Source of the DNA: an uncultured Anaerolineales bacterium
GTDB taxonomy: Bacteria; Chloroflexota; Anaerolineae; Aggregatilineales; Aggregatilineaceae
Assembly (NCBI GenBank): GCA_937135955.1
Contig: CAKZOB010000019.1
Location: 39,212 to 103,211, forward strand
DNA: 64,000 nt
Direction: 5' to 3'
A model generated the notes under the pieces. It saw only the letters and a program-made list of their open reading frames with translations. It was not told the origin of the DNA and did not search any database. Position 1 is the stretch's first letter. Each line of letters starts with the position of its first letter. Of the stretch, positions 15,393-24,200 are shown in pieces. The position numbers and the translations under genes are program-made.

Positions 15393-16868
15393 CTACCAGG
15401 GTAGATAAGGCGGGCGGTGATCGCCAACCCACTCCAGCGACTGCGAGAAGACGAGTATAAAGGCCAGGATCAGCAACACCAGCCCGGCCAGCGCCAGCAT
15501 CAGGCGCGCGCTGGCGGGCAACAATGGCAATTCGGTCGGTTCCTGCAGGGCATGGCCCGGCGGGCGAAACGGCTCGGGGTCGAGCGGGCCGCGCGGCGGC
15601 TCCGGAGGAGGCGGGGGCGGCACTGTGCCCCCCAGCCAACCCGCCAGCGGTTTCTGCTGCGGCGACGAAGTGGCTGTCACCAGCAGGTAGCCGCCGAGCA
15701 GGCTGACCAACACGCCGAGCCAACGGCGTGGCCCCAACGCCAGCAGATCGAGGCGTGCATCCTGCCAGCCGAGCAACAGAAAGAGACTTGCCACCCCCAT
15801 GGCTTCACGTACCGCCAGCCACACGTTGCCGCGCTCGCGGTCGGTGAGGACGGGCAAGGCGGTGCGCAGTTTCTTATCAACTTCTTTGCGCACTTTGCCG
15901 GGCGCTTTGGTCCGCGCCGCGCGCTCGTACAGGCGGGTGGCCTCGATGCTGTCTCCGGCATCGCGCGCCATGTCGCCCAGTTTGATCAACGCAGCGGGCA
16001 TATGGGGATGTGCGGCCAGGGCCTGCTCCAGGAAGCGCCGCGCGGTACTGGTATCGCCGCGCCCCAGATAGTAATCGGCCACTTTGACAACCAGTGCTTC
16101 GTCAGGGTTGGAGAGCGTCGCCACTTTCTCGCGCAGATCGGTGCTCCAGGCAGTATCGCCGCGCCGTTCGGCCATGTCTATAGCTGTCAGGTAGACAGTG
16201 GGCACGCGCGTACCCGCGTCAATGGCGCGCTGAATCAGTTCCCTGGCGTCGTCCCAGTATTGCAGCTTCCACAGATGACCCGCTGCGTTGCGCAGCGCCA
16301 GTTCGTGGTCTACGCGAATAGATAGCACCTCGACCCACAGGGCAATGGCCTGCTCGATGTCGCCGCCTTGCTGATAGGCGTCGGCGCGATCCATCAACAG
16401 GGCAATGCGTTCGCGCTCGGCGGGAGTGACCGGCTCGTCTATCGTCTTGCGCTTCAGCGGTTGGATCACGGACGGCGTCACTGGGGCCGCCTCGCTTGCT
16501 GACAGGGCGGGCGCGGTCGGTTCTTCTATCACAGGCGACGCGGACTGCTCTGTTTCAACGAGCGCTGTCGAAGAGGCATCCGGCGCGGGGGCGGGTGGGG
16601 GCGACACGGGTTCGGGCGGCTGCCCGGCGGATTGCAGGCGCGCCTTCAGCTTCAGGGCGGCTTCGTTGTTCGGGTTGACGCGCAAAGCCCGCTCGACCAG
16701 TTCCAGACGCTTGACAGGATCAGAGGTGGTGTGGGTCAGCCACAGCCAGGCCATGTCATTGCGCGGGTCAAGCTTGAGCGACTGTATCAGCAGTTCGCGC
16801 CCGCGGGCCAGGTCTTTCTGGTCGCGGATGGCAATTACACCCTGGCGGAAGAGTTCTTGTGCGTTCAT
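15393..16868 (-). CDS. TPR-repeat protein with C-terminal membrane helices
   Basis: A 491-residue protein of unknown role. Residues about 1-80 hold two TPR-like units (NAQELFRQGVIAIRDQKDLARG, RNDMAWLWLTHTT). A Pro/Ala/Ser-rich linker (about 83-140) follows, then a second TPR block (about 150-330: ALLMDRADAYQQGGDIEQAIALW, ADYYLGRGDTSTARRFLEQALAAHP, ALIKLGDMARDAGDSIEATRLYERA). The C-terminus has three hydrophobic segments (GVASLFLLLGW, WLGVLVSLLGGYLLV, LMLALAGLVLLILAFILVF) with a Pro-rich loop between. It probably anchors a protein-interaction surface at the membrane. ATG at 16868 begins the first TPR. A well-formed promoter lies upstream and the rhomboid gene follows. Confidence 0.82.
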   Translation of the reverse strand: MNAQELFRQGVIAIRDQKDLARGRELLIQSLKLDPRNDMAWLWLTHTTSDPVKRLELVERALRVNPNNEAALKLKARLQSAGQPPEPVSPPPAPAPDASSTALVETEQSASPVIEEPTAPALSASEAAPVTPSVIQPLKRKTIDEPVTPAERERIALLMDRADAYQQGGDIEQAIALWVEVLSIRVDHELALRNAAGHLWKLQYWDDARELIQRAIDAGTRVPTVYLTAIDMAERRGDTAWSTDLREKVATLSNPDEALVVKVADYYLGRGDTSTARRFLEQALAAHPHMPAALIKLGDMARDAGDSIEATRLYERAARTKAPGKVRKEVDKKLRTALPVLTDRERGNVWLAVREAMGVASLFLLLGWQDARLDLLALGPRRWLGVLVSLLGGYLLVTATSSPQQKPLAGWLGGTVPPPPPPEPPRGPLDPEPFRPPGHALQEPTELPLLPASARLMLALAGLVLLILAFILVFSQSLEWVGDHRPPYLPW

Positions 16869-16908
16869 GTATCTCTTCGGAGAAACCCTGGCAAATCGAG
16901 TCTGTGGC

Positions 16909-16937
16909 ACTATAGCACCAAGTGTACAGGCGGACAA
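16909..16937 (-). promoter_or_regulatory. Sigma70-like promoter of the TPR-rhomboid operon
   Basis: On the minus strand, TTGTCC (16937-16932), 17-bp spacer, TATAGT (16914-16909). The start point would be about 40 nt before the TPR gene ATG. The mobile element at 16944 sits just upstream of the -35. Confidence 0.72.
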
Positions 16938-16943
16938 CTGCCC

Positions 16944-17148
16944 GTGTGTGCAAAATGTGACAGGCAATTTGCAGCAGTCTGCTGCCCCTCACCCCTACAT
17001 CCCCTCGCCCTCACGACTGCGTCGCGGGGCGAGGGGACTTACTGTCTCTCGTGCGCGCGCTCCCCTTCTCCCGCAGCGCGGGAGAAGGGGTCGGGGGATG
17101 AGGGCCATCGGGCGGGGCAAAGTCGCTGACAACCTTTGCATGCACCCC
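16944..17148. mobile_element. Short palindromic element with 7-bp target duplication (205 bp)
   Basis: A non-coding repeat with related ends (GTGTGTGCAAAA at the left; the right end, read inverted, is GGGGTGCATGCAAAGG). It is flanked by ACTGCCC (16937-16943) and ACTGTCC (17149-17155), a 6-of-7 match. The interior is built of palindromes (CCCCTCGCCC with GGGCGAGGGG; CCCCTTCTCCCGC with GCGGGAGAAGGGG). A shorter diverged copy is at 50842-51022. Its ends also match those of the middle module in the composite elements at 13.3 and 20.0 kb. No coding capacity. Confidence 0.75.
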
Positions 17149-17196
17149 ACTGTCCCGCTGTCGGCTATACAGCGGCGGAGAATCGGGCGACCGTCG

Positions 17197-17225
17197 TTGC
17201 CAATTGTGGCGGGCCGCGGTACTAT
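17197..17225 (+). promoter_or_regulatory. Sigma70-like promoter of the M23 peptidase gene
   Basis: TTGCCA (17197-17202), 17-bp spacer, TACTAT (17220-17225). It predicts a leader of about 60 nt before the ATG at 17293. Confidence 0.65.
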
Positions 17226-17292
17226 CCCGCCCGCTGAGGAGTATCGGTAGGGTCTGGATAGCGGCGGTAGACTGAGCGGGGAGTAGCGGAAG

Positions 17293-18513
17293 ATGGCAGA
17301 TGAGGTCCACCGGCCATCCGACGGACAGAGATGGCGTGGCCTGAGTGTGCTGATGGTGGCCGGAGCGCTGGCCTTGACGGCGCTGGCCGTGATCATTGCG
17401 TTACGCCCTGGGGAAACCCCTACCCCTGCCGTGCCGACGGCCACCGATCTGCCCGCCCTGGGCATCGCTGCCGTCGAATATGCCACACCGGTTCCCACTA
17501 TCCCGCCAACGCCAACCCTGCCACCCGTAGAGTGGGTGCGTCCCACCGCCGATCCGCAGACTGTCGCGGCGGCCCTGGACGAGCCGCTGACGGTGGCCTG
17601 GGCGGGGAACACCATCGCCCGGCAGTTCGATCCCTTGACGATCATCCCCGAACGCCCGCGCAGCACGGTGATCACCTACAAGGTGAAGAAAGGCGACAAC
17701 CTGCGCGAGATCGCCGCACGTTTTGGGCTGAACGAGAACACGATCATCTGGTCGAACGATCGCTTCTACGTCAACGCCATGCGCGTGGGGCTGGAACTGA
17801 ATATCCTGCCGGTAGATGGGGTCTATCATCGGGTACAGGGTGTGCAGACGATCGCCGAGATCGCCGAGACGTATCAGGTTGACCCCTACGCCATCATTGA
17901 CTCCGAGTTCAACACGCTCTTCGGAGCAAAGCCGGAGACGGTGTTGCCCGAAGGGTTGTGGGTGATCGTGCCGGGCGGCACTGGTTCTACCGAGCCGATT
18001 TATTGGGACCCTGGCATCGTCATGGCCAGGGTGAGCACCGATGGCAGCAATCCAGTTGGGTCGGGCATCAGCGTGGGGACGGACGTGGCGGCGTTCGCCA
18101 TCGGCGATCCAGGGTCGTGCGGTAAGCAGGTCGTAGCGGGCGGGACGCCGCCGGTCAGCCCACCGCTCTATGCGCGGTATCGCATCACCCAGGACTTCTC
18201 CTGGAATCATGGCGGAATCGATCTCGCCGTGCCGCCGGGCACGCCCGTCTTTGCGGCGGGGGGCGGCACAGTCATCTTCAGCGGGATGAGCACGTGGGGC
18301 TACGGCTACACTGTAGTCATCGCGCACGGCAGCACGCTGAGCCTCTATGGGCACCTCAACGGGGCGTTCGTCAAGTGCGGAGAGACGGTCACAGCCGGGC
18401 AGAACATCGCCGTGACGGGCAATTCCGGGCGTTCGAGCGGCCCGCACCTGCACTTCGAGATTCGCGGGCCGGGCGGCGTGCCGGTCAACCCGTGGAACTA
18501 CCAGAGCTTCTAG
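17293..18513 (+). CDS. LysM-domain M23 metallopeptidase
   Basis: A 406-residue cell-wall endopeptidase. An N-terminal membrane anchor (LSVLMVAGALALTALAVIIAL, about 18-38) and a Pro/Thr-rich linker precede a LysM peptidoglycan-binding module (YKVKKGDNLREIAARFGL, about 129-172). A second, weaker LysM follows (HRVQGVQTIAEIAETYQV). Residues about 295-400 are the M23 (LytM) domain, with zinc ligands in WNHGGIDLAVPPG (HxxxD) and GPHLHFEIRG (HxH). All catalytic residues are present, so it should cut peptide cross-links rather than act as a degenerate EnvC/NlpD type. It has its own promoter and faces the next gene tail to tail. Confidence 0.93.
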   Translation: MADEVHRPSDGQRWRGLSVLMVAGALALTALAVIIALRPGETPTPAVPTATDLPALGIAAVEYATPVPTIPPTPTLPPVEWVRPTADPQTVAAALDEPLTVAWAGNTIARQFDPLTIIPERPRSTVITYKVKKGDNLREIAARFGLNENTIIWSNDRFYVNAMRVGLELNILPVDGVYHRVQGVQTIAEIAETYQVDPYAIIDSEFNTLFGAKPETVLPEGLWVIVPGGTGSTEPIYWDPGIVMARVSTDGSNPVGSGISVGTDVAAFAIGDPGSCGKQVVAGGTPPVSPPLYARYRITQDFSWNHGGIDLAVPPGTPVFAAGGGTVIFSGMSTWGYGYTVVIAHGSTLSLYGHLNGAFVKCGETVTAGQNIAVTGNSGRSSGPHLHFEIRGPGGVPVNPWNYQSF

Positions 18514-18555
18514 CTGTCAACCGACGGACAGCGGCGGGCGGAGGCAGGGTAGCGC

Positions 18556-19932
18556 TCAACAGCCGCCCGTCTCGCTGACGACAATGTAGCCCTGGATCAT
18601 CTCGGCGACGATCTGCTCGCCGATAGTCGCGGTCACATTGACGTAGATGGTATGCAGACCCGGCAGCAGGCCGGTGGTGTCGGCGTAGACCTGCACCGTG
18701 TCGCCGCTGGAAACGCGCGGAGGATATACTTCGAGCGCCGGCCCATCCGGCGGGCTGACCCCCTCTACCTGCGCGCTGAATGTCCCCGGATAGCCGCTGT
18801 TGGCCACAACGAACTCGCCGACCAGCACTGAGCCAGGACAGGCTATATCCACCTCGGCAGTCATGTCGCGGGCGTAGAGGGTCAGGCGGGGCAGGTAATC
18901 GCTGATGCGGCGGGGCATGTTCGCCACGCGTTGGAAGACAGGCAGCGGCGATCCATCGCTGCGCAGCAGGCTGAACCAGCGCATATGACTGCACAGCGGG
19001 GTGACATTCGGCGGGTAGAGCGCCCAGTTCAGGTTCCACAGGAACATCGGCCCGGCCCAGGGCCAGTGCCGGTCGGCCCAGTCGAAGGCGCGGACAGTGT
19101 AGTCGGCCTGGGTCTGCCCGGAGACGCGCAGCCAGGCGAATCCCGCGAAGTGCGGGTCGCTGTCGGAGCAGGTGACGCCATCCTCAGCCGGGTCGCGCAG
19201 CCAGCCGAATTCGGTCATCCAGATTTGCTTGTCGTAGATGCCGCGCTCTTCGAACAGGGCGCGGATCAACTCGACGCGGCGGAAATTGAGCGTATTGTAG
19301 TCCGGTTCGGCTTCGGGCGGCTGATTGTAGCCGTAGGGATGATAGCCGAAGGCGTCGAACCACTGCGCCGCGCCGTTGTCGAGCATTTCGGCGGCGTAGT
19401 CAATGTCGCTGATCGCGCCCCGGTCGGCGGTGGTGATGGTTGGGGCCAGCCCGCCCGACACGACGATGATCTGCGGAGCGACGGCTTTGATCTGCGTGTA
19501 GGCCACGCGCAGCATCTGCGTGTATTCCCAGGCGTTGGGGCCGTGCGGCCATTCGACGGCCAGGTTCGGCTCGTTGTGTACTTCGATGGCGTCTACGCCC
19601 AGCGCGGCCAGCTCAGTAGCGCGCTGGCGTATGCTGACCCGGAAGGCTTCCCAGTTGGATGGCCAGGGTAGGTCCATGCGGAAGAGCACGCGCTTGTTGC
19701 TGAAAGCCGCCACCTGCCCCACTTCGTACACCTTCACCCAGTCCATGCGCAACTGATCGACCAGGGCGGGGCTGGCCGTCGTGTGCGGGCCGACATGCAC
19801 GCCATAGCCCAGATGTGGCGGGGGCAGGGGGTCGTCGCCTTGGGCGGCAGCGAAAGGCGAAGGGCGCAGGGGTGTCAGCAACACCGATGCGCCCAGCACC
19901 ACTAGCGAGATGAAAGCGGTCATGCGTCGCAT
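18556..19932 (-). CDS. Secreted clan GH-A-like glycoside hydrolase of unknown specificity
   Basis: A 458-residue exported protein. A signal peptide (FISLVVLGASVLLTPLRP) precedes a TIM barrel with the two glutamates expected of clan GH-A: the acid/base in IEVHNEPNLAVEW and the nucleophile in IWMTEFGWLRDP. The barrel runs to about residue 330 and is followed by an Ig-like/CARDB-type domain (SVLVGEFVVANSGYPGTFSAQV). The family number cannot be read from these motifs alone. Three ATG codons compete. The one at 19932 is favoured because TATAAT overlaps the first (19941) and would start transcription at 19932, giving a leaderless message. Substrate unknown; the neighbouring wall and glycan genes suggest extracellular polysaccharide. 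Confidence 0.78.
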   Translation of the reverse strand: MRRMTAFISLVVLGASVLLTPLRPSPFAAAQGDDPLPPPHLGYGVHVGPHTTASPALVDQLRMDWVKVYEVGQVAAFSNKRVLFRMDLPWPSNWEAFRVSIRQRATELAALGVDAIEVHNEPNLAVEWPHGPNAWEYTQMLRVAYTQIKAVAPQIIVVSGGLAPTITTADRGAISDIDYAAEMLDNGAAQWFDAFGYHPYGYNQPPEAEPDYNTLNFRRVELIRALFEERGIYDKQIWMTEFGWLRDPAEDGVTCSDSDPHFAGFAWLRVSGQTQADYTVRAFDWADRHWPWAGPMFLWNLNWALYPPNVTPLCSHMRWFSLLRSDGSPLPVFQRVANMPRRISDYLPRLTLYARDMTAEVDIACPGSVLVGEFVVANSGYPGTFSAQVEGVSPPDGPALEVYPPRVSSGDTVQVYADTTGLLPGLHTIYVNVTATIGEQIVAEMIQGYIVVSETGGC

Positions 19933-19939
19933 GGCGGCC

Positions 19940-19945
19940 ATTATA
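19940..19945 (-). promoter_or_regulatory. -10 element placed for leaderless transcription
   Basis: TATAAT (19945-19940, minus strand) lies 7 nt before the ATG at 19932. TTGTCC lies 19 bp upstream of it, so the -35 spacing is longer than ideal. Confidence 0.5.
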
Positions 19946-19999
19946 GATCACAAAGGCGAGCACAGGACAATGTCGTACGTCTGGCCTGTGTCTGGCCGG

Positions 20000-20350
20000 G
20001 GGGTGCATTTCAGTTGATTTCTGCAACCGTTCTCTGAGGTGAACTGTTGTGAGATGCCCCCTCAAACTGAGTGCGAGCAAAGATTCTCAGCGATTTGCTC
20101 GGTGCGGAGGCGTTTACCTCACCCTCCCTCGGCACTGGCGCGCCTCGCGCCCCCTCCCCGCGTCGGGGAGGGGGCAAGCCGAGCGAAGCGAGGCTGGAGG
20201 TGAGGTCAACCACAGCGCGGCACACGGCCTGTCACAGTTCGCGCGCACCTCTCAAATGGGGTGCATTTCAGTTGAGTTCACAAGATCCGACAAACCTGAA
20301 GAGGTCTGATGCTTTATCAACCGACCGTGAGCTTTCGTGAAATGCACCCC
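20000..20350. mobile_element. Composite MITE-like element, copy 2 (351 bp)
   Basis: Same family and orientation as the element at 13319. Perfect 13-bp terminal inverted repeats (GGGGTGCATTTCA / TGAAATGCACCCC) are flanked by a perfect 7-bp target duplication TGGCCGG (19993-19999 and 20351-20357). The internal left-end copy starts at 20258. Compared with copy 1, the centre gains a ~35-bp palindrome (GCCCCCTCCCC with GGGGAGGGGGC) and the first arm is ~30 bp shorter. No transposase. It occupies most of the 528-bp gap between the GH-A-like gene and the mannosyltransferase gene. Confidence 0.9.
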
Positions 20351-20364
20351 TGGCCGGCTGCCCG

Positions 20365-20393
20365 CCGACAAATACGCCGTTTCGCGGTATGAT
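20365..20393 (+). promoter_or_regulatory. Likely promoter of the mannosyltransferase gene
   Basis: CCGACA (20365-20370), 17-bp spacer, TATGAT (20388-20393), just outside the right target duplication of the mobile element. The leader would be about 70 nt. Confidence 0.5.
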
Positions 20394-20469
20394 TGGGGGC
20401 GGCGGGTAACCCTGCCCCGGAGAAAGGATCGAGCATATCTCCGGCACACCACGGTGTGGAGAAAACGGT

Positions 20470-21231
20470 ATGAAGCTGATGGTGGTGCTGCCGACCTATA
20501 ACGAGGCAGAAAACCTGGAGACGATGGTCGAACGGCTGCTGGCGCTGGAATTGCCAGTGGAACTGTCTGTGCTGGTGGTGGACGACAATTCGCCCGATGG
20601 CACGGGGCAGATCGCCGATGCGCTGGCCGCGCGCTATCCGGGGCGGGTGGAAGTGCTGCACCGCAAGGCCAAGCGCGGCCTGGGAACGGCCTACATCGAG
20701 GGCTTTCGCGTGGCCTTCGAGCGGGGCGCGGACTACATCCTGCAGATGGATTGTGACTTCTCACACGATCCCAAATATATCCCGGCCATGGTAGCCGAGA
20801 TGCAGACCTGTGGTTGCGATATTGTCGTCGGCTCGCGCTACACCAAAGGTGGCAGCGTAGACGAGACATGGGGGATCGGGCGTAAGCTGCTAAGCTGGTG
20901 GGCCAACAGCGTCTATGTCAACCTGATTCTGCGCACCGGCACCAAAGACGCGACTGGCGGCTTCCGGCTCTGGCGGGCCGAAGTGCTCAAGGGCATTGAT
21001 CTGGATCGCATCCGGTCGAGCGGCTACGTGTTCCAGGTGGAGACGATCTACGTGGCCGAAAAACTGGGCTACCGTACTGCCGAAGTGCCCATCTACTTCG
21101 CCGACCGCAAGCGGGGCCGCTCCAAGATGAGCTTCAGGGTGCAGAGCGAAGCGGCGTTGCGCGTATGGCAGGTGTGGTGGCGTCACCGGCACCTGACGCC
21201 CAAAGACCGGCTACCGGTCTCTGCCTCGTGA
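20470..21231 (+). CDS. Polyprenol-phosphate mannosyltransferase (DPM1-like GT2)
   Basis: A 253-residue family 2 glycosyltransferase that makes a polyprenyl-phosphate sugar, usually mannose from GDP-mannose, for use by membrane glycosyltransferases on the outer face. Motifs: VVLPTYNEAENLETMVERLL, VVDDNSPDGTGQIAD (nucleotide binding), HRKAKRGLGTAYIEGFR, ILQMDCDFSHDPKYIP (metal-binding DxD region), VGSRYTKGG, and the acceptor-region KRGRSKMSFR. It has no C-terminal membrane domain, so it is the soluble DPM1 type. The next gene, 24 bp downstream, encodes a very large membrane protein whose N-terminal part resembles GT-C-like YfhO, a plausible user of the lipid-linked sugar. Confidence 0.92.
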   Translation: MKLMVVLPTYNEAENLETMVERLLALELPVELSVLVVDDNSPDGTGQIADALAARYPGRVEVLHRKAKRGLGTAYIEGFRVAFERGADYILQMDCDFSHDPKYIPAMVAEMQTCGCDIVVGSRYTKGGSVDETWGIGRKLLSWWANSVYVNLILRTGTKDATGGFRLWRAEVLKGIDLDRIRSSGYVFQVETIYVAEKLGYRTAEVPIYFADRKRGRSKMSFRVQSEAALRVWQVWWRHRHLTPKDRLPVSAS

Positions 21232-21255
21232 TCGGCGGCGTTGTAGTTGCCTGGG

Positions 21256-24200
21256 ATGACGATGCTGCGTAGAGTCCTCCCCGATGGGCTGATTGTGGCA
21301 GGGCTGTTGCTTCTGCCACTCTTGTTTTTCGCGCCGGTCACGCTGGGCGACCGCACACTGATCCCTGCCGACAACCTCTACCAGTACGAACCCTGGCGCA
21401 GCGCCCGCGAGACCGTCGGCGTGCCGGAGATTCCCCACAACGCGCTACTTTCCGACCTGGTGCTGCAGAACTATCAGTGGAAGACGTTCCTGCGGCGCAC
21501 CCTGTCCGAAGGTGTGATTCCCCTGTGGCAGCCCAATCAGTTCGCCGGAACGCCCTTCCTGGCGGCGGGGCAACACGGCGCGCTGTACCCCTTCAGCATC
21601 CTGTACTATGTCCTGCCCCTGCCGCGCGCCTACGGCTGGTTCACGGTGAGTCAACTCTGGCTGGCGGGCGCGCTGATGTACGCCTTTGCCCGTGGACTGC
21701 GCCTCAGTCGGGCGGCGGGCGCGGTGGCGGGCGTGGCCTATCAGTTCAGCGCGTTTTTCATCGTCAGCGCTGTGTTCCCCATGATGATCTCCGGCGCGGC
21801 CTGGTTGCCGTTGTTGCTGCTGATGATCGAATTCGTCATCGAGCAGCGACCGTTGCGCGGCGACCGTCCGGCGACCGTTCCCTGGATCGCGCTCGGCGCG
21901 CTGGCGTTGATGATGAATATCTTCGCCGGGCACGTGGAGATCACCTACTATACACTGATCGTCATGGCCTTCTACGCAGCGGCGCGCCTGCTGGGGCTGT
22001 GGTGGGGCGACCGCGCCGCCTGGCGACGGCTACTGCGCCCCGCTGGGGCGCTGTTGCTGATGGTCGCGCTGGGGATCGGGCTGGGCGCGGCACAGTTCCT
22101 GCCGCTGTACGAACTGGGCACGCGCAACTTCCGCGAGGCGGCGGCCAGTTTCGAGCAGGTGCGCGGCTACGCCTTTCCCGCGCGGCACGTCCTCAAGTTC
22201 CTGATGCCGAATGCCTATGGCAACCCGGCGCAGCACAGTTACCGCGATGTCTTCACCTGGGAGATGGTCGCGCAGGACTGGCAACGCCCCTGCGCAGAGT
22301 GCGCGAACGGCTTCGCCCGCGTGACCGATACGGATTTCGGCATCAAGAACTACGTAGAGGGCGGGGCGTATGTCGGCATCCTGACGCTGGTGCTGGCGGC
22401 GGTGGGCTTGCTGGCCCATGGTCACGCGACTGCCCAGGGAAATGCGGGCGCAGGGCGGGGGCGCACCCCTCAGCGCCTGATCCTGGGCGCGCTGGCGCTG
22501 GTCTCGCTGACCTTTGCCTTTGGCCTGCCGACCTACGCGCTGCTGTACTACGCTTTTCCCAACATCAATCAGTTGCATACGCCGTTCCGCTGGGTGTGGC
22601 CGTTCACCTTCTGCACGGCGGCGCTGGCGGGGTTCGGCGTGGACGCGCTGCAGCAGGCGACGGCAGAACGCCTCCGCTGGGTGAAGTGGCTGGGCGGCGG
22701 GCTGATCGCGCTCGGCGCGGCGATTGTCGGTGGCCTGCTGCTTTCCCGCGCTGCCTATGATACCGTCGCCCCACTTGTGGAGCGCCTGTATACAGGGCTG
22801 GCGAAGGCCGATCAGGCGTTCCCCGACGCGCGGGCGTTCTACAGCTACGAATTTTGGAACGTTCTGTGGCTGGGGGTGTTCGTCGGCGCGGCGGGCGTCG
22901 TGGTATGGCTGAGCAGCAGCAAAGCGCGTCTGCCGCGACAGTTGGGCGGCGCTCCGCTGGGGGGCGCGCTGGCGGTGAGCGTCGTCGCGCTCGATCTGAT
23001 GATCGCAGGTTGGGGCTTCAACCCGTCTGCTGATCCGGCCTGGCTGGACTACACGCCGGATGCGATCCGCTGGTTGCAGGAGCGGCAGGCGGAGGAAGGG
23101 CCGTTCCGCTACACCACGATCAATTTTGGCGAGAATCCGCTGCATGCCAACAGCACCTGGCGCTACGACCTGCACGACGCGCGCGGCTACGACAGCATGA
23201 TCCCGCGGCAGTACGCCCAGTATATGGCGCTGATCGCGCCGCAGGGCGGGTTACTGCACAACCGTATTGATCCCATTGCCTGGGACAATGTGGAGGCGCT
23301 GGCTTCGCCGCTGCTGGATTTGCTCAACGTGCGCTACATGGTCACAGACTGGCTCGTTGCCGACGCTGAGGCGCTCGGTCTGCGCGAGGTCTACACCGAT
23401 GCGGCGGTGCGCATTTACGAGAACATAGATGCCCTGCCGCGCGCCTACCTGCTGCCCTATTACGATCTCACCGAGCCGCTGTGCGGCGCTGCGCCCGACG
23501 ACTTTGCCACGATCGTCCGCAGCCCGGATTTCGTCGCCGACCCGCGCCGCGTGGTGATCCAGGACTTCAGTGGCGCGGATTCGTGCGACCTGGTCTATCA
23601 CTGGCCGACACCAGCGCACGAAGCCGATCCAGTGCCCGCGAAGATCGTTTCCTACGGTGCTATCGAGGTGATAGTCGAAGCCGAGGTCAGCGCGGAGTCG
23701 TGGCTGGTGCTGGCCGACAGCTACTACCCCGGCTGGAAGGCATTCATCCGTCCGCAGGGGAGCGGCGAAGTTCAGGAGCAGGAGACGCCCCTTTACCTGG
23801 TCAACGGCAACTTCCGCGGGGTGCGCCTGTCCCCTGGTGTGTGGACGGTGCGCTTCCGCTACAGCCCGCCGAGCTTTCAGGTTGGTGCGTTCCTTTCTTT
23901 CCTCAGCGGGATGCTGATCATCTTCATGCTGATGCTGTGGCTGTGGCGGCGGGTCTATCGCGCCGAGGACGAAGCGGACAGCGCCCGGCGCATCGCCAAG
24001 AACAGCCTGGCCCCTATCGTGCTCAATCTGTTCAACCGCGCCATAGACTTCGCCTTCGCTTTCGTCATGCTGCGCATCCTGGGGCCGGCGAACGCGGGTA
24101 TCTACTATTACGCCATCGTCATCTTCGGCTGGTTCGACATCCTCACCAACTTCGGCCTCAACACGCTATTGACGCGCGAAGTGGCCCGCGACCGGAGCGC

